Below are positions 24,858 to 34,263 of a DNA stretch of 64,000 bases, in pieces. Position 1 is the stretch's first letter; every line of letters starts with the position of its first letter. Location: assembly GCF_026013365.1 (NCBI RefSeq), contig NZ_JAPDOE010000001.1:558001-622000 (forward strand), written 5' to 3'. This stretch comes from Paenibacillus sp. LS1 (GTDB lineage Bacteria > Bacillota > Bacilli > Paenibacillales > Paenibacillaceae). The notes under the pieces were generated by a model. That model saw nothing but the letters and a program-made list of their open reading frames with translations. It was not told where the DNA came from and did no database searches. A program made the translations under genes and the position numbers.

Positions 24858-27800
24858 GTGCAGAAATATGCAAAGATTTTATTTATGTTTTTACTAGTTA
24901 TTGTCCTGCTGAGCAGTTCGATTTCAAACGTATTCATTACATACGTATCAGCTGCTGGTAACGATGTGACGAGTCAAGTAGCTTCTCAATTTATTCAAAG
25001 TGTAGATATCAGAACAAAGGTAGGAACAATGCCAGAAGCTACAGTTATTGATACACCTGATCTAGAGAAAGATACGGTACCGTTAACCTTCAATACAGAT
25101 CAGGCTTTTCAGGGGGATCTTGCTCTCCAGCCAGATAAAGTTACTGTGCAAAAGAATGGAGCATTAGTTAACGGAACAGACATTGGGTGGACAATTACAG
25201 TAAACAAGGAGAATGTTGCTGTTAATAATGCAGTGCTCGTTGATATGATTCCAGATAGCCAGATTCTGAATGAATTATCGATACGAGTGAATGGAGGGTT
25301 ACCATCAGGATCTATAATAGATAACGGAAGCAGCTTATCTATTGCATTGGGCAATATTACAACGCAGCAGATCATTACCTTTACTACGTCATTAAAGGAA
25401 ACAGCATTACTTGCGGCGCTAGAAGCAGGAGATCCGTCCATTCCTGTAAGGAATACCGCTTATCTTGAGCATGACGAAAACCAGACAACGAATGTGGATA
25501 GCCCAAAAACTGTAAATATTCCACTAAATATTTTAAGTACATCGGGAAGCTATGGTGCTACAACGACAGTGAATAATACAAAAAATATTACTTGGACGGT
25601 TATCGTGAATGAAGACGAACTAGCATTAAACAATGCTATTATCAAGGATACGCTTCCTGCCGGGTTAACTTATAGTGCTGGAACAGCAACTGTAAATGGG
25701 GCTGGTGTTACTCCAGTAACAAGTGGCTCAATGCTTACTTTTAACCTAGGTAATATTAGAAACGAGGTTACAATTACGTACGAAACTGAAATTGAGCCTG
25801 CTCGTTTCCAAACAAATGGCTCATATAATTTCACAAACGAAGTAGTGCTTACTTGGGATGGTCTTACTGGAACTGGAGTAGTAAAAAATGCTTCAGTAGG
25901 TGTTGGAAGTAACTTAATCAACAAGTCAGGTTCAGGCTATAACCGGGCAAACGGTGTCATTTCATGGTCAATTGATATTAACAGTGAAAATATTGGATGG
26001 GCTGCACCAACGATTACGAATATGATTCCAAGTGCACAACAGTATATTCAAGGGTCTGCTCGAATTGTGGACCATCAGGGAAATGCTTATTCTGGCGGTA
26101 GTTTTCAATTTAATTCTGGAACTTTAATACTTAATTATAATTTTAATTCTGCTATTGATTCCAAATACACCATTACTTTTGATACAAAGCCAGCTACTAC
26201 AGAGAACATGACAGCTAATTCTAGCGGTAGCTTTTCAAACACAGCAAGCTTTAGTAGTGGTGCAATTGAACGTAGTATATCAGGCATGCAGAACTATACA
26301 AGTAATGTGTTGAAAAAGGATGCGGAAGGTTATGATCTAAATGTAGCTGACCGTAAAATTACGTGGAAGTTGACTGTCAATGAAAACGGAGCAACAACTC
26401 CAAGTGCACCGAAAGCAGGAACTGATCCTAGCTTGTACGCTGCTATTGCACTTCCAAATGTACGCATTGTTGATACTATTCCTGACGGACTTACCTTTAT
26501 ACCTGGTAGCTTCAGGGTACTGGATCGCAACAGTAATCCTGTCACGGGTCTGGTAACGGTAAGCGGAACAGATGTCGTAACCTTTGATTTTAATTCCAGT
26601 ATTACGGAGCAATACACAATCTACTTCGATACTGCCGTCACGGATCTATCCAAGTTTATTTCACAAAACAATACGCTTAATAATGGTAATTTTAACATTA
26701 CGAATAAAGCGACATTAACCCATGATAAAACGACCAGATCCACTACTGTTTCAGCAACTCAAACTGTCAGCAACTATATTGTAAGTAAGAAGGGTATTCC
26801 AACTGCTAATGGAAACAAGTATATTGATTGGGTTGTCTATTTGAACTCTAATGCAGTTAACCTTAATCAGTTGCTGGATGTCGATAGATTCTGGTTAATC
26901 GATACGCTGCAAGCGGGTCTGGAGCTTGACACGACAAGTGTAGAAGTAATCGCATACAGTGGAGCAATTAATGTACCTAACAATATTCAGGCAAACGGAA
27001 ATGATGGTTTAGGCACAGGTATACCAGTACCACTTAATGGCTCTCATATTGTCTATGATGCTACAACCAGAGAATTTAGATTCAATTTGCCGAATGGTAC
27101 AATTGACAAGGCATATAAGCTCTCGTTCCGTACGTATGTAACAGAAACGGTAGCCTCTGGATCTAGCTTTTCCAACATCATTAATCTATTTGGCTCTAAA
27201 AATAATATAGCTGTTCCAATCGATAGTGCTTACCAGTCTAACGATTCACGCCGAGTAACGTTCTTGGAAGCTGGAAGTATGGGATACGGTAATCTTGGTA
27301 AATTTATTGTTAAACAGGCAGATTTAGATGATAACAATGTTAAATTATCTGGTGCAACCTTTGCCTTGTATGATCAATATGGCAATAAGGTTCAAGAAAA
27401 AGTAACCGTAAATGGAGAACTGGAATTCAATCGAATTAAATATGACTTGCCTTACTATGTTAAAGAGGTAGCGGCGCCAACAGGATATCTACTGAGTGGA
27501 AATGCAAGTGTGGACGGCACTCTAACAACTGTTACGCCAATAGGAGCTGTTGTAGAGAATGCGATTCCATTAACACTAACAGCTTCACATACTCCTAATT
27601 ATTTGGAATTAGTTTTTGCTAATGAAGAGATTAGATCAACGGTGTTCATCAGCCCTGTGAGCGTAAACTTTGATAAGAAGATATCCGCCCAAGCAGATGT
27701 AAGGACAACGATGACGCTGAATGGAAACACATTAACAAGTGTCGTTAACGGTTTAACTTTGCTAACGTTAGGGACGGATTATACGGTTGTGGGCAACACA

Positions 27801-28628
27801 GTTACAATCCTGAAGGCGTACTTGGCGAATCAGCCGGTCGGCACGACAAATTTGATATTTACATTCAGCGGAGGAGCAACACAAACGCTTGCAATCACGG
27901 TAAGTGAAACGACACCAGCACTAGGTTCAGGTTCTGCATCAGTACCAAGTTCAACACCAACACCAGAGCCAGCACCGGAGCCAGAGAAAGAAATTGGTTC
28001 AACGCCAACACCTAAACCATTCTACATTGATGGAGTTAATATGGATGTAATTAAGGCACTGGTAGCAAAAGCAAATTCTGTACCTGTAGTATCATTTAAG
28101 GATGTACCGGCGATTGCCCCGAATGCTAAAGCAATCGGGTTTGCGACTAAGCTTGGGATTATCAATGGATATGATGATGGTTCATTTCGTGCTCGTGCTA
28201 CGATAACTAGAGCAGAGTTTGCATCTATGCTGGTAAGAGCACTTGGATTAACGTCAGAAGGTTACGCCGAATTTAAAGACACTCAAGGTCACTGGGTGGC
28301 CAATGCCATTGCTACATTAAAAACAATAGACATCGCTAAGGGTTACTCAGACGGAACGTTCAAACCGGATCAGTCGATCACCAGAGCGGAAATCGTAGCT
28401 ATGCTTTCAGAAGTAATGAATACTTCCTTTGAGAGAAACAATAAGTTCAAAGATGTTATAGGCCACTGGGCCGAGGCAGAGATTGGTACATTATCCGATA
28501 TGGGAATTGTGAAGGGTACACCGGATGGTGTATTCAGACCGAATGCTAATGCTACGAGATATGAATCGTTACTCATGATCTTACGTATGCTGAATGCCAG
28601 TCTTGATCATTCGCTAAACGTAGAATAG
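24858..28628 (+). CDS. SLH-anchored adhesin with isopeptide-type repeats and a CnaB domain
   Basis: A 1256-residue cell-surface protein. The signal peptide ends near residue 33 (VFITYVSAAG). Residues about 35-810 form a series of repeated beta-domains of the DUF11/adhesive-isopeptide kind, recognised by DxxPxGLxxxxGS and ITWTVxVN motifs (DTLPAGLTYSAGTATVNG, DTIPDGLTFIPGSF). A CnaB-type domain follows at about 815-905 (GATFALYDQYGNKV, YYVKEVAAPTGYLLSG). Then come an X2-like Ig module (about 925-1015, LGTDYTVVGNTVTI), a Pro/Thr linker and three SLH repeats (about 1080-1250; GIINGYDDGSFRARATITRAEFASML) for anchoring to cell-wall polymer. The start is GTG. No sortase signal is present. It is probably an adhesin or surface-layer-associated stalk. 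Confidence 0.87.
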   Translation: MQKYAKILFMFLLVIVLLSSSISNVFITYVSAAGNDVTSQVASQFIQSVDIRTKVGTMPEATVIDTPDLEKDTVPLTFNTDQAFQGDLALQPDKVTVQKNGALVNGTDIGWTITVNKENVAVNNAVLVDMIPDSQILNELSIRVNGGLPSGSIIDNGSSLSIALGNITTQQIITFTTSLKETALLAALEAGDPSIPVRNTAYLEHDENQTTNVDSPKTVNIPLNILSTSGSYGATTTVNNTKNITWTVIVNEDELALNNAIIKDTLPAGLTYSAGTATVNGAGVTPVTSGSMLTFNLGNIRNEVTITYETEIEPARFQTNGSYNFTNEVVLTWDGLTGTGVVKNASVGVGSNLINKSGSGYNRANGVISWSIDINSENIGWAAPTITNMIPSAQQYIQGSARIVDHQGNAYSGGSFQFNSGTLILNYNFNSAIDSKYTITFDTKPATTENMTANSSGSFSNTASFSSGAIERSISGMQNYTSNVLKKDAEGYDLNVADRKITWKLTVNENGATTPSAPKAGTDPSLYAAIALPNVRIVDTIPDGLTFIPGSFRVLDRNSNPVTGLVTVSGTDVVTFDFNSSITEQYTIYFDTAVTDLSKFISQNNTLNNGNFNITNKATLTHDKTTRSTTVSATQTVSNYIVSKKGIPTANGNKYIDWVVYLNSNAVNLNQLLDVDRFWLIDTLQAGLELDTTSVEVIAYSGAINVPNNIQANGNDGLGTGIPVPLNGSHIVYDATTREFRFNLPNGTIDKAYKLSFRTYVTETVASGSSFSNIINLFGSKNNIAVPIDSAYQSNDSRRVTFLEAGSMGYGNLGKFIVKQADLDDNNVKLSGATFALYDQYGNKVQEKVTVNGELEFNRIKYDLPYYVKEVAAPTGYLLSGNASVDGTLTTVTPIGAVVENAIPLTLTASHTPNYLELVFANEEIRSTVFISPVSVNFDKKISAQADVRTTMTLNGNTLTSVVNGLTLLTLGTDYTVVGNTVTILKAYLANQPVGTTNLIFTFSGGATQTLAITVSETTPALGSGSASVPSSTPTPEPAPEPEKEIGSTPTPKPFYIDGVNMDVIKALVAKANSVPVVSFKDVPAIAPNAKAIGFATKLGIINGYDDGSFRARATITRAEFASMLVRALGLTSEGYAEFKDTQGHWVANAIATLKTIDIAKGYSDGTFKPDQSITRAEIVAMLSEVMNTSFERNNKFKDVIGHWAEAEIGTLSDMGIVKGTPDGVFRPNANATRYESLLMILRMLNASLDHSLNVE

Positions 28629-28852
28629 AGGAATAGAATTATGGCAGTATAAATATGACCTAATCAGTTTTTGTAGCTTATCGTATTATTGTGTTATAGA
28701 TAATTAATATGATAAATTAAATTGAATGAGAGTTGAAACTGAAGAAATTACTATCGATTCATTAAGCTAACATGCAGGGTAATTCAATCAATTTTATCGA
28801 ACAATAGGTAGTAAGATGAAATACGAAGTACCAAGTGAATAGGAGTGAGGTT

Positions 28853-29521
28853 ATGAAATTATTGCTAACATCTGCGGGCGTGAATAACAAAAGCATACAC
28901 GACGTGCTAGTTGATATGTTGGACAAGCCGATCGCCGACTCCAACGCTCTGTGCATTCCCACCGCGATGTACGGACATCCCTGGGTCGGGCCTGGGGTCA
29001 AAACGTGGCAGTTCATCAGCGGGAAATCCGAGAATCCTATGGTCGACCTAGGCTGGAAGTCTGTTGGTGTACTGGAGCTCACCGCGCTGCCAAGCATCAG
29101 TAGAGACCGCTGGGTGCCGCTGGTTCGGGAAACAGACGTCTTGCTGGTGGCAGGCGGCGACGCCCTCTTCCTACACCATTGGATGCGGCAATCCGGATTG
29201 GCCGACCTTTTACCTTCACTGAAGGCGGTTTATGTGGGAATGAGCGCGGGGAGTATGGTGATGGCACCTAACATCGGGGAATTATTTGTTGGTTGGACTG
29301 CGCCCACTGGTAGTGATGAAACACTGGGGCTGGTTGATTTTTCAATTTTTCCGCATCTAGAGCACGAAATGCTGCCAAATAACACCATAGCTGCTGCTGA
29401 GAGCTGGGCCACAGAGATTCAAGGCCAGGCATATGCGATTGATGATCAAACCGCCATTAAGGTGATTGATGGAACAGTGGAAGTTGTCTCCGAAGGGAAG
29501 TGGAGGCATTTTACGCTTTAA
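28853..29521 (+). CDS. Peptidase E-like (family S51) dipeptidase
   Basis: A 222-residue protein of the S51 family, cytoplasmic enzymes related to alpha-aspartyl dipeptidase. The nucleophile Ser at about residue 131 is in VGMSAGSMVM. VLLVAGGDALFL precedes it and FSIFPHLEH follows, which are the expected motif positions. AGGAGTGAGG precedes the ATG at 28853. It stands alone between two surface-protein genes and ends close to repeat copy C. Substrate range is not inferable. Confidence 0.88.
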   Translation: MKLLLTSAGVNNKSIHDVLVDMLDKPIADSNALCIPTAMYGHPWVGPGVKTWQFISGKSENPMVDLGWKSVGVLELTALPSISRDRWVPLVRETDVLLVAGGDALFLHHWMRQSGLADLLPSLKAVYVGMSAGSMVMAPNIGELFVGWTAPTGSDETLGLVDFSIFPHLEHEMLPNNTIAAAESWATEIQGQAYAIDDQTAIKVIDGTVEVVSEGKWRHFTL

Positions 29522-29534
29522 GATCCCTCGCTGG

Positions 29535-29634
29535 TGAATTAACGGAAAATGATAACTGAAGTCGCTATTTTAGCGGCTTTTTTATTTTATCGGTACAAGT
29601 TCTTGTCCCAAGCAACGGACAAGAACTTGTACCG
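29535..29634. repeat. Palindromic repeat element, copy C
   Basis: TTAACGGAAAATGATAACTG (29540 region), then GTCGCTATTTTAGCGGC plus a T-run (29561-29584), then a perfect 18-bp hairpin: CGGTACAAGTTCTTGTCC (29591-29608), loop CAAGCAAC, GGACAAGAACTTGTACCG (29617-29634). The central module probably terminates the peptidase gene. Confidence 0.8.
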
Positions 29635-29706
29635 ATTGCCGAAAAGCTTGCTAAAATGTTCAGCCCGCCAGCTGATTTTTGGCTGGAGCTAGAAGAACTC
29701 CCATGA
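29635..29706 (+). pseudogene. HigA/XRE antitoxin-like C-terminal fragment
   Basis: Immediately after the repeat hairpin one frame reads IAEKLAKMFSPPADFWLELE plus a few residues and a stop. This resembles the end of the helix-turn-helix in HigA-type antitoxins (RLAKxFxTSPEFWLNLQ). There is no start or 5' half; the frame begins at the repeat border. It is short, so the assignment is tentative. Confidence 0.3.
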
Positions 29707-29745
29707 TTCTCTAAAAAATGTAGGAACTCAGTGATTAGTCTCTTC

Positions 29746-29786
29746 AAAAAGGTGGTGGATTGGAAAAAACCACTTTACACCTTTTT
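29746..29786 (+). terminator. Orphan terminator-like hairpin
   Basis: AAAAAGGTG-GTGG pairs with CCAC-CACCTTTTT. It has no intact gene upstream and may have belonged to the lost gene at 29635-29706. From here to 30113 the sequence is AT-rich and I see only the presumed promoter region of the next gene. Confidence 0.55.
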
Positions 29787-30113
29787 GCTAATGATGTTGG
29801 AGTCTTAGCCAAAAGGCAGCTAGCAATGACAATAAATTACCGCTCATTTACGTTGCGTAGAGTTACTTGGAATATGGATGATCCTTGTAAATTAATTAGA
29901 TATATATCTAATTAATTTATGTAGAAAGTCAGATTTTATAACAACATAACAATGGGATAAAATACCTATTTATAATCTATAGTACATGGTAAAATATTCT
30001 TACTATTGCCAAGTTTGTCTGATATTTAGGATTTGTTAGACCTATGCAAAGAAAAAGATACTGGGAAGTGATAGTGAGAAAAAGTACATATGGAAAGCAG
30101 AGGGATTTAGATC

Positions 30114-31058
30114 ATGAAGAAACTTTTATCAACTGTATTAGCAAGTATATTGACTGTAATCATGATAGATTCGGGAAACGAAGCAGTTGCAGTTGCAAGC
30201 ACTCCAAAGCAAGTAGAGGTTTTACTGAATACCGTTAAAATGAAGTTTCCAGATGCGAAGCCATTCCAGGATGGCCAAGGTAGTGTCATGGTTCCGATCC
30301 GTTTTGTATCTGAAGCACTGGGTGCAAAGGTGACGTACTCCAAAGAAGGCAAAGTTTCCAAAGTTGGGATGGTCAGCAAAGATCATAAAGTGGACATGAC
30401 GATCGGGCAGACTTCAGCCCTCGTCGATGGCCAGAAGAAAGACTATGGCACGCAGATCATTCTGAAACAAAACCGGACTTTCGTTCCCCTGCGTCTAGTG
30501 AGTGAAGGACTTGGCCAGAAGGTAGAGTGGGACAAGATTGGCCGTTGGGTTTGGATCGGGAACAAAGACTTCCGTAGTACAGATGATAAAGAGTTTAAGG
30601 TCACGAAGCTGAGTGACTTCAAGGCATACGAAAAATCAAATAACGTTTTCAATAACATCAAAGATGAAAATTATAATGGAATTAAAGTCATTAAAGAGAG
30701 TGATCTTCCTTTGAGGTTGGCTAACGGTCAAGTGATATATAGTTTAGAAATGGTCCAACGCACTGGGGGAAACTACATTAAAATTAGGAGTACTCAGAGA
30801 GGAACAACGATTCAATTGTTGGTCAAAAATGAGTTTTCAAAGGTACGTAGCCATGTTGAAAATGCCTTTGTTAATAATGGTGATCAAACTGGTTTGAACT
30901 TTTATCCAGAGAACAGCAGTACCGATAAGTTTCAGAACCGCAAGTACATTGATGGATATGATTATACAAAATTTAAATTTATCCAAGCCGATTATATCTT
31001 ATTTTCTGCAGCAGAGCTAGAAGATTATGGTGTCGCTATAGTTAATCCGTTCAAGTAA
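30114..31058 (+). CDS. Secreted stalk-domain (copper amine oxidase N-like) protein
   Basis: A 314-residue exported protein. Signal peptide (LLSTVLASILTVIMIDSG) with likely cleavage near 27. Two copies of the stalk motif follow (GSVMVPIRFVSEALGAKVTY near 60 and RTFVPLRLVSEGLGQKVEW near 122). These domains occur in many Paenibacillus wall proteins and do not imply amine-oxidase activity. The C-terminal 160 residues (NNVFNNIKDENYNG, ENAFVNNGDQTGLNFYPEN) match nothing I know. GAGGGATTTAGATC precedes the ATG. It lies 92 bases before the CAP-domain gene and may be co-transcribed with it. Confidence 0.82.
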   Translation: MKKLLSTVLASILTVIMIDSGNEAVAVASTPKQVEVLLNTVKMKFPDAKPFQDGQGSVMVPIRFVSEALGAKVTYSKEGKVSKVGMVSKDHKVDMTIGQTSALVDGQKKDYGTQIILKQNRTFVPLRLVSEGLGQKVEWDKIGRWVWIGNKDFRSTDDKEFKVTKLSDFKAYEKSNNVFNNIKDENYNGIKVIKESDLPLRLANGQVIYSLEMVQRTGGNYIKIRSTQRGTTIQLLVKNEFSKVRSHVENAFVNNGDQTGLNFYPENSSTDKFQNRKYIDGYDYTKFKFIQADYILFSAAELEDYGVAIVNPFK

Positions 31059-31150
31059 GGGGCAAAGATTGAATGCAAAGACAATCAGCTCGATACTGAC
31101 AACTCGGTTTGCAAGATTCGTAAAAAGGGAAGATGAGGGGGAGAAACACA

Positions 31151-33247
31151 ATGAAAGCAAGCGAACGCAGCAAGAACAACAGGCCGAATCGGGGGATCGG
31201 CCGGAGATCGGGGCGCAGGTGGGCAGCTTGTCTGCTCGCCGCGGTTCTGGGCCTTACGGTCGTGATACCGGCTTATTCGGCAGAACGCGCATCGGCGGCC
31301 TCGGCTACGATGGCCTCGCAAGGAGGGTTTACGCAGGATCAACTTGAAGGACTAGCTTATCTAAACGAGATTCGGGCTAAGGTAGGCGTAGGCCCGTTGG
31401 AGCTGGATGCGAGATTAACGCAGGCGTCGCAGGCGCACGCGGCTTATTACAATACCACCCACTTCGAAGGAGTGACGGCCCATCGGGAGGAACCGGGTAC
31501 GTCAGGATTTACGGGAGTGACGCCGGGAGATCGGGGCAAAGCAGCCGGATGGCCAAACACTTCGGTAGCTGAAGTCATGTCTTATAATAATGCAACAACA
31601 CGCGAAGCAATCGATTCCTGGCTTAGCACCGCTTATCATCGCGCAATTATATTGGATGACAAATATATATCGGTTGGCATCGGGTTGCAAGATGGTACTG
31701 CGGTCATGAATCCGGCCTATGTGAAATTCGAAAAGAATGGTCCGGAAGCCAAAGTGTATCCGTATGACGGCATGAAAGGAGCCGACGTTGGATTCTACGG
31801 AAACGAGACTCCAAATCCGCTTGTCCGCTTCGGTGTTGAACACTCGGGTGGCATTATATCGGCTGCGGCAGGCTTCGCCATCGATTCGTTCGAAGCGAGC
31901 ATCGTGGACTCGCAAGGGCAAGAAGTCCCGTACAACAGTGAACTGAAAGGGGATACGGTATTCTTGTATCCGAAGGATGTGCTGGACGGGTACAGCGTCT
32001 ATACGGTGAAGCTCGATTATACGCTGTATAAGGAGTCGCAGCTTCGCAGCAAGTCCTGGTCGTTCACGACAGGCAAAGGGCGCACGTTAAAGGGCTTATC
32101 TGCCCAATACGACGAATTGGTGCTGAGTCCGGGAAGCAAGTTGCCTATTCAGATCACGGCAGCTTACGATGATGGCACATTCGGAACCCCGAAAACGGCG
32201 ATCACCTACTCCAGCAGTTCGCCTGCCGGTTTGAAAGTCTCGGCGGACGGCACGCTCGAAGGGGTTAAGCCCGGCAGTTACAAGGTGACGCTCAGCTCCG
32301 GAGCGGTGAGAGGGACGGTGCCAGTGCGGGTATTCGAGCGCCTCAAGAGCAAGAGCTATCCAGCAACTAATCCGACTAAGGTCAAAGATATCGCAGGACG
32401 CGCCGATCAAGCGGCGATCGAGTGGGCGCTTCGTTCGGGCGTCGCAGGAGCGGACGCAAACGGCAAATTCCGCCCGGAAGATTCCGTGAGCGAAGCGCAG
32501 TTCCTCATCATGCTGCTGCGCACCTACAAAATCGATGACGAATCGTACGCTTCCAAGAAGAAGAAGCACTGGGCGGAAGGCGCCTACAACGTGGCGACGG
32601 CCCGCAACCTGCTGCTGTTCAGTGCAAGTCCGGGCAAAAGCGACTTCCGGGACAAGCCAATTAACCGTTATCGCGCGGCTGGCCTAATCGCGTCGGCGGA
32701 CGGCGTGAATTTCGATTTTTCGAATGCGGTGAACTACGTGCTGGCTCATAATTACATGCGCGGGACCGAAGGCAATCAGAGCTGGATGTTCGGTTCCAAC
32801 GATATCGTTACTCGGGCACAGGCGGCAGTGATATTGATGCAATTGCAGTCCGGCATGAAGCAATTCATCGGCGCACCGAAGTCGGTCACGTCCGAGAAGA
32901 AGCTACCTGAACGTCTGTTTCCAGAAGTGTATATCAAACCAGCGCTCGGCAGCAAGACGTTGATCGTCGAATTCCACACGGACGGCACGCTGTCGGTGGA
33001 AGGACAATTCGCGGATCAGGCGAACAAGCAGTTGGAGATTCAGATTGATCAACACAAGGATAAAGTGCAAAGTGGGAAGATGCTAGAGAAAACTCCAGTA
33101 CAGACCGATTCGTCGGGGCGATTCTCTGTATCGTCCACAGGTACGTATAGCGACGCGATCCTGAATGTGTACCTAAGAACGGAAGGAACGACCTATGCTA
33201 TCGGGGTCAAAAGAGGCACTATGAACGCATCGGATTATTCAAGCTAA
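31151..33247 (+). CDS. Secreted CAP-domain protein with Ig-like and SLH-like regions
   Basis: A 698-residue secreted protein. A twin-arginine-like basic N-terminus (GRRSGRRWAACLLAAVLG) ends at about residue 50. The CAP/SCP domain is at about 60-190 (LAYLNEIRAKVGVGPLELD, SQAHAAYYNTTHF, HRAIILDDKYISVGIG); its catalytic-like His and Glu positions are partly kept. Beta-domains follow, including a Big2-like one (about 305-395), then SLH-like segments (about 410-570; SGVAGADANGKFRPEDSVSEAQFL). GGGGGAG precedes the ATG. The gene is visibly more G+C-rich than its neighbours, hinting at separate ancestry. Bacterial CAP proteins are wall-associated with roles that are mostly unknown. Confidence 0.85.
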   Translation: MKASERSKNNRPNRGIGRRSGRRWAACLLAAVLGLTVVIPAYSAERASAASATMASQGGFTQDQLEGLAYLNEIRAKVGVGPLELDARLTQASQAHAAYYNTTHFEGVTAHREEPGTSGFTGVTPGDRGKAAGWPNTSVAEVMSYNNATTREAIDSWLSTAYHRAIILDDKYISVGIGLQDGTAVMNPAYVKFEKNGPEAKVYPYDGMKGADVGFYGNETPNPLVRFGVEHSGGIISAAAGFAIDSFEASIVDSQGQEVPYNSELKGDTVFLYPKDVLDGYSVYTVKLDYTLYKESQLRSKSWSFTTGKGRTLKGLSAQYDELVLSPGSKLPIQITAAYDDGTFGTPKTAITYSSSSPAGLKVSADGTLEGVKPGSYKVTLSSGAVRGTVPVRVFERLKSKSYPATNPTKVKDIAGRADQAAIEWALRSGVAGADANGKFRPEDSVSEAQFLIMLLRTYKIDDESYASKKKKHWAEGAYNVATARNLLLFSASPGKSDFRDKPINRYRAAGLIASADGVNFDFSNAVNYVLAHNYMRGTEGNQSWMFGSNDIVTRAQAAVILMQLQSGMKQFIGAPKSVTSEKKLPERLFPEVYIKPALGSKTLIVEFHTDGTLSVEGQFADQANKQLEIQIDQHKDKVQSGKMLEKTPVQTDSSGRFSVSSTGTYSDAILNVYLRTEGTTYAIGVKRGTMNASDYSS

Positions 33248-33293
33248 GAATAAAGTCCCCACGAACGCGTTCGCAAACTCAACATCAAAAGAC

Positions 33294-33326
33294 GAAGAAG
33301 CCTCCGCCTAGGCGGGAGGCTTCTTC
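33294..33326 (+). terminator. Strong terminator after the CAP-domain gene
   Basis: GAAGAAGCCTCCGCC pairs with GGCGGGAGGCTTCTTC (one bulge) with a TA loop; a T-run follows 15 bases later. Confidence 0.88.
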
Positions 33327-33369
33327 GTGTCGCGTAGTAGTTTTTTTATGTTTTTATCGGTTGTTGAAT

Positions 33370-33417
33370 GACATAAAGTTCCCTCCTGCCCTGGAGAGAA
33401 GGGACTTGTAAGGTTAA
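33370..33417. repeat. TGACATAAAGTT hairpin element, copy 1
   Basis: TGACATAAAGTTCCCT pairs in part with AGGGACTT. The same opening TGACATAAAGTT recurs at 34264, where it has an inverted partner. Confidence 0.5.
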
Positions 33418-33452
33418 TTATCCATATATTGAAACCGACTTCAACTGTCGAG

Positions 33453-33540
33453 GGACATGAACATGTTCCTATTTCCGGTTAGACGCATAACTAATCGTCA
33501 TCTTGCCCTTCAATTCATTAAACTAACGGGCAGTAGAGTT
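33453..33540. repeat. Palindromic repeat element, copy D
   Basis: GGACATGAACATGTTCC (33453-33469), then TTTCCGGTTAG and, 76 bases from the start, ATTAAACTAACGGGCAG (33516-33533). It has the same module order as copies A, B and E, and lies in the leader of the phosphatase gene. Confidence 0.7.
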
Positions 33541-33603
33541 CCAATATGTGGTACTATTTGTTTGGGCATTGATGGGGAAATTGTAGTCATTAAGGGGGCA
33601 GGT

Positions 33604-34176
33604 ATGGCGACCACAATAGGTCTTATTAGACATGGGGTTACTAAATGGAATAATCTTAGCAAGGCTCAAGGAATATCTGATATACCGCTAAACGAAGAAG
33701 GAATAGAGCAAGCAACTGTACTGGCAAAAAGACTTTCAAGCGAAGAATGGGATGTTATATTCTCCAGTAATCTAATGAGAGCTAGGCAAACTGCCGAAAT
33801 CATTCAGCAATGTTTAGGAGTACCCTTATTCACTGATGAACGTATTAGAGAGATTAATTGCGGGCTAATTGAGGGCACCACCGAGGAAGAGCGTATCACT
33901 CGTTGGGGAGCAAATTGGCGTGAGCAAAATCTTGGTATGGAAGATTTCAAAATGGTCGCAAAGCGAGGTCTAACTTTTCTCGAAAAACTGATTAAAGAAT
34001 ATGTTGATAAAAGAATATTAGTTATAAGTCATGCAGCATTGATTGGGCTGTCATTACAACATCTTTTGCCGCAATATTTCCAAAAAACGTATATAGATAA
34101 TACTTCTATAACCATTCTTACACACACTAACAACAAGTGGGCATGCCAATTATATAACTGTACCAAACACCTTTAG
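33604..34176 (+). CDS. Histidine phosphatase (phosphoglycerate mutase-like) family protein
   Basis: A 190-residue branch-1 histidine phosphatase. The catalytic motif LIRHGVTKWN is at residues 7-16, followed by IPLNEEGIEQA, SSNLMRARQTAEI (phosphate pocket), a Glu in REINCGLIEG and the second His in VISHAALIGLSLQHLLP. Length and motif spacing fit small cobalamin-phosphatase/GpmB-like enzymes, so the substrate is open. ATG 33604 is chosen because it gives MATTIGLIRHG and has GGGGGC before it; the frame is open for 49 more codons, but these are repeat sequence. Its last codons are included in a duplicated block whose second copy is at 52851. Confidence 0.9.
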   Translation: MATTIGLIRHGVTKWNNLSKAQGISDIPLNEEGIEQATVLAKRLSSEEWDVIFSSNLMRARQTAEIIQQCLGVPLFTDERIREINCGLIEGTTEEERITRWGANWREQNLGMEDFKMVAKRGLTFLEKLIKEYVDKRILVISHAALIGLSLQHLLPQYFQKTYIDNTSITILTHTNNKWACQLYNCTKHL

Positions 34177-34255
34177 CTATTGTGGACTAAGCTAACGGGA
34201 AACGTTAGCTCAATAAAACAAAAAAAGCAGCCGATCATTGTGATTGGTTGCTTTA
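34161..34255 (+). repeat. 95-bp dispersed duplication, copy 1 (phosphatase tail plus terminator)
   Basis: It begins inside the phosphatase gene, taking its last five codons and stop. It continues through AGCTAACG-GGAAA-CGTTAGCT (perfect 8-bp stem) and a terminator hairpin AAGCAGCCGATCA/TGATTGGTTGCTTT. Positions 52851-52945 are identical except for about four bases. The hairpins probably terminate the phosphatase transcript. Confidence 0.92.
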
Positions 34256-34263
34256 TTGTAGAA

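Noticed and set aside
31069-31347. Frame overlapping the start of the CAP-domain gene
   Set aside because: It lies out of frame across the ribosome site and signal peptide of the real gene and only reflects its G+C-rich codons.
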